Shown here: positions 26,587 through 33,648 of the stretch, piece by piece
How positions within the stretch are numbered: position 1 is the stretch's first letter
How the letters are laid out: each line of letters begins with the position of its first letter
Origin: BRH-c25 sp964619815
Lineage (GTDB): Bacteria; Bacillota; Clostridia; Lutisporales; Lutisporaceae
Assembly (NCBI GenBank): GCA_964619815.1
Contig: CAZUGK010000010.1
Span: 1-52,188, forward strand
Reading direction: 5' to 3'
Length of the DNA: 52,188 bases
Notes under the pieces: generated by a model
The model's input: only the letters and a program-made list of their open reading frames with translations
Database searches by the model: none
What the model was told of the DNA's origin: nothing
Translations under genes and position numbers: made by a program

Positions 26587-28713
26587 CTATTTTGAAGAAT
26601 TAATCCTTTTTTCCGCATTGTCTTTCCAATTCTTTGCAAGCCCAATCATATCGTACACATTCTTCTGAACCTCAAAAGGTCTTGTTGACTTAGCTTTTGC
26701 TGCTTCCAACTGTCCTTCAACTTCAATTATATTGTTTAGATAAGGCAAGGCATCATTGAACTGCTGTTTGCTAAAGTAAAATTTTGCTATCTGGTAATTA
26801 ACCTGGATTTTATTTGCATACGCGCCTTCAACCAATGGCTGCATGTCGACCAGTTGATTGGTAAGCTCTATTCCTTTTTCCATTTCTCCATAATTAATCA
26901 GAAGATTGATTCTTATTGGTATATATTTCGCATTCTGAGGTTCGTATTTTTCTATTTCATCAAGAGCATTTTTAACTTTGACAAGGTATGTACTATTTTT
27001 TGTATTAATGAACTTATTCCCCATCAATTGCGCATAGTCCATCCTGTATGCTCCGTTAAATCTATCCAATCTCATTGCTTTTTCGTAATTTATTATTGCT
27101 TTATCCGGATCTTTGCTTACTAACTGAGACCCATTATTTCCATTTATCATACCAGCAAATATGGATGAGCTAAAGTATAGAACAAGTACTGAAAATGCAA
27201 TAACACCATAATTTATTGAATTCTCCCCTTTGAAGACGATATTCTTATCTTCATGGCCTGCATTCAGCATTCCTATCAGGCACCACAACAAGAACATTGG
27301 TGCAGACAGGGACAAATCAAAGTCAATAGATGCATGCCCAATTATCATAAATATACCTGCAAATATTGGCATATTCATATCATTTTTATTTAAAAATGCT
27401 TGTACTATAAATTTTTTCAAAAGCATAAACATTATTGCTATAAATACAACTCCGCCTATTATTCCTACCTCGGTCAGGAACTGTATATAGAAGTTATGGG
27501 CTTCCGTTGAATTATAGGAAAAAGATTGATATTTATAATATGTATCCTGCCAGGTACCACCACCTGTACCAACTAGAGGATTATCAAGGAATATTCTCAG
27601 ACCATCCTTGCTGAAGGTCAACCTGTCTGAAGCGTTTTGGAGTTTTAAACCAGCATCCCACAATTTTGAAATTAACGGCTTAATCACATCCATCTTGATT
27701 GTTGATACTACAATTGCAAGTAATATTATTGAAACAATAAAGACTACAATGATAATATTTATTGTTCTTCTATCAAACTTATCTATATATTTATTGCTCA
27801 ACAAGTGGAAAATAAACTGTAGCAGTGCGCTTACAGCAATACTTATTATGAAGTAAGCAATAAATGAATTTTTCAAACCATTCTGGAAATAGCTGATAAA
27901 AACCAGAGCATTCGCTATTACTGAAATCACTGCACTACATAACATATTCAGTTTTACCCTATAACTAGAGATTATGAAGAATACAAGTGCTAGTATTCCA
28001 AACACTATGAATGCACCTAAGGATAACGTAAGCATAAATCCTGCAAAAATTGTAGTCAGTGCAATCTGAAGAAACAACTTCTCAAATAGGTTCTGACTTT
28101 TCGAAAGTGTCAGGATACATATCATAAATCCAGCACCTAATATTGCACCTGTCGTATTTGGATATTGATACAATCCATAGAGCCTATTATATTCTGTTAC
28201 CCCCTTTAAGTCCATTAGACCTGCCATTGTCAGAAGGCCGGTAATAGCAACTAAGTAGTTAGAAATAAGTACTGCATATATTATAATCTTTTTCTCTAAA
28301 TGCCCCTTACATAACTCCATAGTCATTTTATATATCATAAAATATGCTGCATACTTCAGAAAGGCATCGAAAGCAAGTTTTGCATTTATCGAAAAAAAGA
28401 ATGAAATCAAATATACCAAAGGCAGCAATAATACTGCAACATCCAGATAGGAGCCAATTATTTTATAGTCTTTTGTTCTTAGCTTGTACAATATGTATAG
28501 AACAAAAATTGCACTTATGTATACAATAGATGGGATATAGTTTTCTCTGAAGTATAGACCCCTATAGAACGGGATTACAATTAGGAATACTGAAATTAAT
28601 GTTATAAAAGAATACCTGATAATTTTCTCATATGAAAGGTTATAATTGCTCTTTTTACTGACCTTTTTATCAACCTTTTGTTTCCCCTTTGCAACCTTTG
28701 TTGAAATATCCAT
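26587..28713 (-). CDS. O-antigen ligase-family protein with C-terminal TPR region
   Basis: In this 708-residue protein, residues ~30-510 hold about 12-13 membrane helices with the Wzy/WaaL loop motif TEAHNFYIQFLTEVGIIGGV. Residues ~540-700 form a soluble helical region resembling tetratricopeptide repeats (DPDKAIINYEKAMRLDRFN and ALPYLNNIIEVEGQL). The TPR part would be outside the cell and could bind an acceptor protein. Combined with the adjacent S-layer gene, a role as glycan-to-S-layer ligase is a good hypothesis. It is the first gene of the glycan operon, with AGGGGTG before the ATG and a promoter about 55 bp upstream. Confidence 0.87.
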   Translation of the reverse strand: MDISTKVAKGKQKVDKKVSKKSNYNLSYEKIIRYSFITLISVFLIVIPFYRGLYFRENYIPSIVYISAIFVLYILYKLRTKDYKIIGSYLDVAVLLLPLVYLISFFFSINAKLAFDAFLKYAAYFMIYKMTMELCKGHLEKKIIIYAVLISNYLVAITGLLTMAGLMDLKGVTEYNRLYGLYQYPNTTGAILGAGFMICILTLSKSQNLFEKLFLQIALTTIFAGFMLTLSLGAFIVFGILALVFFIISSYRVKLNMLCSAVISVIANALVFISYFQNGLKNSFIAYFIISIAVSALLQFIFHLLSNKYIDKFDRRTINIIIVVFIVSIILLAIVVSTIKMDVIKPLISKLWDAGLKLQNASDRLTFSKDGLRIFLDNPLVGTGGGTWQDTYYKYQSFSYNSTEAHNFYIQFLTEVGIIGGVVFIAIMFMLLKKFIVQAFLNKNDMNMPIFAGIFMIIGHASIDFDLSLSAPMFLLWCLIGMLNAGHEDKNIVFKGENSINYGVIAFSVLVLYFSSSIFAGMINGNNGSQLVSKDPDKAIINYEKAMRLDRFNGAYRMDYAQLMGNKFINTKNSTYLVKVKNALDEIEKYEPQNAKYIPIRINLLINYGEMEKGIELTNQLVDMQPLVEGAYANKIQVNYQIAKFYFSKQQFNDALPYLNNIIEVEGQLEAAKAKSTRPFEVQKNVYDMIGLAKNWKDNAEKRINSSK

Positions 28714-28765
28714 TCACTGCACCCCTTGCAACTATTTAGTAGAACATGAAATGTACTCATATTAT

Positions 28766-28794
28766 ATAATATACCAATATGGCCCATAATTCAA
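28766..28794 (-). promoter_or_regulatory. predicted sigma-A promoter of the glycan operon
   Basis: On the minus strand TTGAAT (28789-28794) is separated by 17 bases from TATTAT (28766-28771), about 50 bp before the first gene of the operon. The S-layer gene terminator lies upstream, so the operon needs its own promoter. A slightly shifted TATAAT overlaps the -10 box. Confidence 0.6.
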
Positions 28795-28828
28795 ATGAAA
28801 ATTGACTTTGTTATTAACGGTTTATTAA

Positions 28829-28860
28829 AGAAAAAAAGAGAGCAGCGATTGCTGCCCTCT
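28829..28860 (-). terminator. Rho-independent terminator of the S-layer protein gene
   Basis: Read on the minus strand, AGAGGGCAGC pairs with GCTGCTCTCT around a four-base loop, with one mismatch near the base, and is followed by a run of seven T. It begins 15 bp after the stop codon of the 1314-residue protein gene. This is a classical strong terminator. Confidence 0.93.
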
Positions 28861-28875
28861 CCTATTCAGAGATTA

Positions 28876-31800
28876 TTATTTTGTAAACTCTCTGGAGTTC
28901 ACTACAACGCCTTCAAGTCCAGCTGGAGCTATCTCGGCCCTGTACTCAACAATTGTATTAACATCTGTATCAGGATCTGTTGCATCAGCTTCTACCATGT
29001 CAATAGCTGTATCCAATCTGTATACTTCTACTGTGTACTTGGAGAGACCTAAGATGCTTGTATATGCATATCCAGTATTAGCTGTATATGCACCAGCTGT
29101 AGCATCAGCATAGAATGTAGCCATATCAAATCTGTTGTTAGCTTTATCTGGTAATACTGTAAATTCCTGTCCATCGTATACTACCTTAACAACATACTTG
29201 TTAATATCCATACCGCTGAATGTGATTATACCAGCTGAAGATACATCAAGACCACCATCAGCTACAACGCCTTCAAATGTGTAAGTCTCTGTTCCAGTCA
29301 GCGGAGCAGTTGAATGTGCATCTGCGCCACCAGCAACTGGAGTTAAAGTAACAGTGTATTTTACGTTGTCCTGAAGCGCCTGTGTGAGGTTTACAGTAAA
29401 CTCATTGTATGCTTTTGCTGTATCAAGATATTCTGCAGTAGCTGCGAGAGTTCCTTCTATTGCAAGCTCAGGAGCTCCTGTTACACTCTTCTTAACGCTG
29501 ATTGTATCGTTGGAGTCAAGGTATGCATTTAAAGTAACTAATATTTTTTTGCTGTCAACTATCTTTACACCCTTGATGTATTGATCGTTAACTACTGGTG
29601 AAGCTACGAAGCTGTGTACTATGTCTTCAACGGATGAGAGGTTTCCAGCGTAGTCTCTTGCACCTGTAGTAGGCTTGATGTCATATACCTGGTCAGCCTT
29701 ATACTTGCTAATATCTGCGCCGCCAGTAATTGTTACGTTTACTACATTGTAGTCTGTACCATCTCTCTTCGCTACCAATGTGAGATTGAGAGCTGTGTCA
29801 CCTTCGTAAATTCTGTAAGAACCAACTGCGTCTGATCTTACATCCTCATTGTAGTAGACCTTTATAGTCTTAGTATCAACTGCTTCAGCATAGTCTATAA
29901 CAGCTGCATCTTCGTCGCTGATATAGCTTGTTACTCTTGTAATATTTGTATTTCCGTCTACTCCTTCGTCAACTACTGCCTGACCAGCATAGTCTGTCAA
30001 TATAGTTGATAAGTCGAAATCGTAATCCTTATCAAATACGATCGCATTAGCAACACCCTGTATTGTAAGTGTTACTGTGCTTTCAGCATCAGTAGTGTTT
30101 TCGTCATCAACGTCTACATCTACATCAAATGTCTGTCCATTGCCTGTAATAGTAGTTAAAGGATTGATTTCCTGTACTGGTTTGTCAAATATGAATTTGA
30201 ATTCCTTTGGGTTAACCTGCTCTTTTGTTGATAATTCTGCAGGCTGATTATCTGTATTGATTCCATAGAAGTAATCAGCTGTTGATGGAAGCACGTATGT
30301 GTTGTTGGAATCATCTTTAACGTTTGTGAGGCCAGTTATTGTGTACTTTGTATTGTCTGCAAGAGCCCACAATGATGCGAAAGGAGTGCCGCCAACGTTA
30401 TCAGTCCTATAAACTATAGTTGTTTCATCATCAAGAGGCTGACCAGATGATCTTAATGTAGTTAAAGTTGGTGTTGAACCATATGAAACTGTCATTACTG
30501 AAGTACCAACAGTCTTAACAACTTCATCAAATGTTACTCTTACTTCATTCTTGCTTATAACATCAATTGATGCAACTTCTGGTTTTGTGGAATCAGCAGA
30601 TGTTCTTGCTGCTGTGAAGTATGCCTTTGTATTGAAGCAAGCATTTCCTGCTCTATCCTTAACGTTATTGATAGTTACTGTGTATTTGCTGTTAACTGTC
30701 TGTTCAGCTGTAGTCAAAGTAACTACTCTGAAAGATGTATCCCCTGATGATGCACTAACGTCACCAGTTGAAAGTTCAGCTTTCTTTATTGTTCCGAGAT
30801 CACCGTTTACGGAGTAGTTTGCTACATCCTGTGCGGAGTCTGCGTCAAGTCTCTCATTGAAAGTCAACTTAACATGAGTCTTGTCTACCCATAAAACACT
30901 CTTTACATATGGTGAAGCTATATCATCCTTCTCGCCAACAACTGATCTTGTAGTAGTCTTCATTACGTTGCCGAATTCGTCTGCTACATTAGCAACTGTG
31001 AGCTTGTATATCTTGTTTTCTTCCATTGTGGAGGTCTTCAATACTACTGTCTTACCATTCTGTACATCAGGTGTTGATGCCTTAAGAACGGAAGCTTCAA
31101 GAACTGTAATGTCCTTGTCAAATGTGTAGTTTGAAACATCAGTTAAACTAGTTGGATCCAATCTGTTGTTTTCTGTAAACTGAATGTCTATCATATCATC
31201 GCCAACTACGTCTATATACTTTACTGTTGGAATAGTCTTATCCTCAGAAACACCCTTGAAAGACTTTGTCAATGGCTTAGCTATAACATTACCTGATATT
31301 GAACCGTCCTTCAAGTTGCTGCCTGTTACAGTATAGGAATGACCTGAAGTCATTGGTGAAGTCTGGATCTCTACATAATCATAGTATCCATAGTCATCAG
31401 TATAATAACCAAAGGATTTGTCATCTGGATAATCCTTAGCTATAACCTTCTCAATTGTCAAATCATTGATTGACCAATTAACAAGATCTTCAGCCGTAGC
31501 TTTGTCGATACCATGAGCATCGTCAATCTTAACCCAGATTCTCTGGTTGTTCTTAACGATTACGTTGCCAAGGAACTTAATAGCTGTTGTATCAGCTGTT
31601 CCAGCAAAGGACTTTTCAACTGTCTTTATTGCAACGCCGTCAGATGACTTAACGTTAGCAACTTTTAACTTGTAGATTCTGTTCTTTGCAACACCTTCAG
31701 TTGTCAATTTAACAGTCATTCTTGTATCGTCCTGGTCAACCCATAATTCAGCGGCTTTAACTGTTGCGCCATTGTTGAGAGTGTAGTTAGCTACATCTTC

Positions 31801-32820
31801 AACTGTTGATCTGTCCATAGCCTTCTTGAATACAAGTTCTACAGTATTTGTATCTATACATTTTACTGTGTCAAGTTCAGGAGCACCAGTCTGCTTTGAG
31901 ATACCAGCAAAGTTCTTGGATACTTCGCCTACTTTTAATGTGTAAGCAGTTCCAGCTGTCTGAGCTGCTGTTTCAAGAACTACTAAAGTACCATTCTCTG
32001 CTTTTGCTGATTTAACTTCAAGAGCAGTTGTTGAACCTTTTACAACTATGCTGTAGTTAGCTACGTTTTCTGCAAATGCCTTATCAGCATCTGCGTCAAA
32101 TGTTACTTCTACTTTGTCATTAGCTACAGCTTTAACTGCATCTAACTTAGCTGTTGTTGTAGTTGTTTCTGTTAAAAGACCAGCTGCTGTAGCTTTAGCT
32201 GCATCGATCTTGCCAGCTTCTACGAGTGAAGCAACAAGAGTCTTGCCGCCATCTTTTACTGTAGCTTTGAGAGCTTCAACTGTAGCTATAGCTAAGTCAT
32301 TAACTGTATAGTCAGTAACTGCTGCTACCTTTGAAAGTCCCTTGCCAGCTGCAAATTCAACTACGTTGTCCCAAGTGAAGTCGCCTACAACTTCAGCTGT
32401 GTTCTGCTTGTAACCGAGAGTTTCAAGAAGAACTTTGTAGTATTCTTTTGCAGTTATTTTTCCGTTAGGATTGAAGTTCTTGCCATCACCAACCCAGCCT
32501 AACTGTGGATTAGCTTTTAAGTAAGCAAGTAAGTTGCTGCCTTCAGCCCAAGCTATGTTGCCATCTGCGAAGTTAGCTTCACCTGTGAAAGCTAAAGCTT
32601 CTGCTTCAAGACCCTTAAGTCTTAAGAACATAACTGCTGATTGTAATCTTGTTGGAGCAGTTGCAACATATGCTGCATCTACTGTACCGGTTTCGCCTTT
32701 GAGCATTCCCAGATCTGCAGCGATCTGAGCTTCTGCACCGATTGTGCCTTCAGCAAATGCTACTGTTATTGATGAGAATACCAGAGCAAGTGCGAGGACC
32801 AATGCAAGTGTCTTCTTCAT
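28876..32820 (-). CDS. major S-layer-like surface protein (SLH-like N-terminus plus Ig-like repeats)
   Basis: The 1314-residue exported protein has a signal peptide (residues 1-23, cleavage after AFA) and about 200 residues of diverged SLH modules. One clear copy contains GDGKNFNPNGKITAKEYYKV. This is followed by eight or more Ig-like repeats of roughly 100 residues of the SbsA/Big_5 type, recognisable by NTVELVFKKAMD, NKIYKLTVANV and similar strings. SLH modules bind secondary cell-wall polymers; the Ig-like part forms the outer lattice. A near-consensus promoter, a leader hairpin, AGGAGG eight bases before ATG, biased codon use and a strong terminator all point to very high expression. Lying just upstream of the glycan operon, it is a plausible acceptor for that glycan. 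Confidence 0.88.
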   Translation of the reverse strand: MKKTLALVLALALVFSSITVAFAEGTIGAEAQIAADLGMLKGETGTVDAAYVATAPTRLQSAVMFLRLKGLEAEALAFTGEANFADGNIAWAEGSNLLAYLKANPQLGWVGDGKNFNPNGKITAKEYYKVLLETLGYKQNTAEVVGDFTWDNVVEFAAGKGLSKVAAVTDYTVNDLAIATVEALKATVKDGGKTLVASLVEAGKIDAAKATAAGLLTETTTTTAKLDAVKAVANDKVEVTFDADADKAFAENVANYSIVVKGSTTALEVKSAKAENGTLVVLETAAQTAGTAYTLKVGEVSKNFAGISKQTGAPELDTVKCIDTNTVELVFKKAMDRSTVEDVANYTLNNGATVKAAELWVDQDDTRMTVKLTTEGVAKNRIYKLKVANVKSSDGVAIKTVEKSFAGTADTTAIKFLGNVIVKNNQRIWVKIDDAHGIDKATAEDLVNWSINDLTIEKVIAKDYPDDKSFGYYTDDYGYYDYVEIQTSPMTSGHSYTVTGSNLKDGSISGNVIAKPLTKSFKGVSEDKTIPTVKYIDVVGDDMIDIQFTENNRLDPTSLTDVSNYTFDKDITVLEASVLKASTPDVQNGKTVVLKTSTMEENKIYKLTVANVADEFGNVMKTTTRSVVGEKDDIASPYVKSVLWVDKTHVKLTFNERLDADSAQDVANYSVNGDLGTIKKAELSTGDVSASSGDTSFRVVTLTTAEQTVNSKYTVTINNVKDRAGNACFNTKAYFTAARTSADSTKPEVASIDVISKNEVRVTFDEVVKTVGTSVMTVSYGSTPTLTTLRSSGQPLDDETTIVYRTDNVGGTPFASLWALADNTKYTITGLTNVKDDSNNTYVLPSTADYFYGINTDNQPAELSTKEQVNPKEFKFIFDKPVQEINPLTTITGNGQTFDVDVDVDDENTTDAESTVTLTIQGVANAIVFDKDYDFDLSTILTDYAGQAVVDEGVDGNTNITRVTSYISDEDAAVIDYAEAVDTKTIKVYYNEDVRSDAVGSYRIYEGDTALNLTLVAKRDGTDYNVVNVTITGGADISKYKADQVYDIKPTTGARDYAGNLSSVEDIVHSFVASPVVNDQYIKGVKIVDSKKILVTLNAYLDSNDTISVKKSVTGAPELAIEGTLAATAEYLDTAKAYNEFTVNLTQALQDNVKYTVTLTPVAGGADAHSTAPLTGTETYTFEGVVADGGLDVSSAGIITFSGMDINKYVVKVVYDGQEFTVLPDKANNRFDMATFYADATAGAYTANTGYAYTSILGLSKYTVEVYRLDTAIDMVEADATDPDTDVNTIVEYRAEIAPAGLEGVVVNSREFTK

Positions 32821-32853
32821 TTAACCAACCTCCTCGTTATGTAATAATTATTA

Positions 32854-32877
32854 TAGCACCCTGTAAAGGGACTGCTA
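32854..32877 (-). promoter_or_regulatory. hairpin at the 5' end of the S-layer mRNA leader
   Basis: The arms TAGCA-CCCT and AGGG-TGCTA (9 bp with a two-base bulge, loop GTAA) fall within a few bases of the predicted transcription start. A terminal stem-loop of this kind is known to protect some abundant bacterial mRNAs from decay. The AGGAGG site of the S-layer gene follows after about 20 bases. Confidence 0.5.
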
Positions 32878-32887
32878 CCTATTTCAC

Positions 32888-32916
32888 ATTATAGCAACAC
32901 TTATATGTGGAGTCAA
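32888..32916 (-). promoter_or_regulatory. near-consensus sigma-A promoter of the S-layer gene
   Basis: On the minus strand TTGACT (32911-32916), exactly 17 bases, then TATAAT (32888-32893), about 70 bp before the S-layer start codon. Five of six -35 bases and all six -10 bases match consensus. This is the strongest promoter signature in the window. Confidence 0.9.
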
Positions 32917-32979
32917 TGTGTGGGAATTTAATGTAACACAAATGTAAAATACATATTACTGTTGAATATTAATGATGTA

Positions 32980-33031
32980 TAGTCGCTAGTCACTAGTCTC
33001 TAGTCGCTAGGTTTAGTGGGGCTCTGGGGAT
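32980..33031. repeat. left direct repeat of the four-helix-bundle cassette, with a TAGTCNC heptamer array
   Basis: Four successive 7-base units TAGTCNC occupy 32980-33007 and are followed by TAGG, then an AGTGGGGCT-CTGGGG segment. The same order of elements recurs at 33438-33489 on the other side of the gene at 33039-33410. One more partial array (CAGTCGC TAGTCGG, 33033-33046) runs into the end of that gene and supplies its TAG stop codon. Confidence 0.88.
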
Positions 33032-33038
33032 TCAGTCG

Positions 33039-33410
33039 CTAGTCGGCAGCTTTAGCTTTTAGAGCCTTTATTAGGCCGCCTAGCATTTTGGAGACTTCTG
33101 AGCATTTTATGTTCATTTCAGAGTATATTGCTTCATCTATATAATCAATTTCTTTTGCTATCTCAAGTTGCGTCCGCAACTCGGACAATGAACCTTTTGA
33201 TATATGTAAATAACGGATTAGCTCCTTTTCCGATTCTCTATCATTGCCCTCTGCTATATTACTTGGAATACTTACCGCAGCCCTTTGCATCTGTTCGCGT
33301 AAACCGTAATCTTTTGCGAACTTTCCTGTATTTGTAATCTTATATATCTCTACTGCAAGTTCTTTTGACTTCTGCCATACGCTTAGTTTTTTAAAATCAG
33401 AATAACTCAT
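33039..33410 (-). CDS. four-helix-bundle protein (23S rRNA intervening-sequence protein family)
   Basis: This 123-residue all-helical protein carries the family motifs LSVWQKSKELAVEIYK at the N-terminus, YGLREQMQRAAVSIPSNIAEG in the middle and RYLHISKGSLSELRTQL. The family was first seen inside intervening sequences of 23S rRNA genes, is also found free in genomes, and has no established biochemical function. AGGAGG eight bases before ATG supports expression. The gene lies between two ~50-bp direct repeats, and its stop codon is part of a heptamer unit. A paralogue about half identical by eye is at 38369-38749. Confidence 0.9.
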   Translation of the reverse strand: MSYSDFKKLSVWQKSKELAVEIYKITNTGKFAKDYGLREQMQRAAVSIPSNIAEGNDRESEKELIRYLHISKGSLSELRTQLEIAKEIDYIDEAIYSEMNIKCSEVSKMLGGLIKALKAKAAD

Positions 33411-33437
33411 GATCTATGCCTCCTAAAGTATATTTTC

Positions 33438-33489
33438 AGTCGCCAGTCACTAGTCACTAGTCACTAGGTTTTCAGTGGGGCTTTGGGGT
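33438..33489. repeat. right direct repeat of the four-helix-bundle cassette
   Basis: This is a degenerate TAGTCAC/CAGTCGC heptamer array followed by TAGGTTTTCAGTGGGGCT and TTGGGG. It aligns along its whole ~50-base length, in the same orientation, with 32981-33031. About six differences and a two-base gap separate the copies. It lies immediately upstream of the promoter side of the four-helix-bundle gene. Confidence 0.88.
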
Positions 33490-33496
33490 AATGGCT

Positions 33497-33534
33497 CGAG
33501 GCAAGTCGCACATTTCTGTGCTGCTTGTATCTCG
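33497..33534. other. interrupted hairpin in the divergent intergenic region
   Basis: Three successive arm pairs nest around a TTTC loop: CGAG/CTCG, CAAG/CTTG and GCACA/TGTGC. On the plus strand it is followed by GGTCTTTTATTATTCTTTTTT. No plus-strand gene precedes it, so it may block stray transcription, belong to the repeat element beside it, or act as a leader structure if a promoter lies upstream. Confidence 0.45.
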
Positions 33535-33553
33535 GGTCTTTTATTATTCTTTT

Positions 33554-33582
33554 TTGTTTATAAATTTTTCCATATATATTAT
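33554..33582 (+). promoter_or_regulatory. predicted promoter of the plus-strand repeat-protein gene
   Basis: TTGTTT (33554-33559), 17 bases, TATTAT (33577-33582), followed within a few bases by a second AT-rich -10-like box. It is about 65 bp before the only plus-strand gene. Both hexamers are moderate matches. Confidence 0.5.
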
Positions 33583-33648
33583 AGTTATATTATAGTTCCT
33601 TATGTACAAACTCTCAATTAAATTATTAGGTGGGAGATGTGGTAAGTT

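Noticed and set aside
32841..32858. Second TATAAT close to the S-layer start codon as an alternative promoter
   Set aside because: No -35 hexamer lies at 16-18 bases upstream; the complete promoter at 32888-32916 explains expression.
32980..33489. CRISPR array considered for the heptamer and direct repeats
   Set aside because: Units are only 7 bases with no unique spacers, and no cas genes are present.
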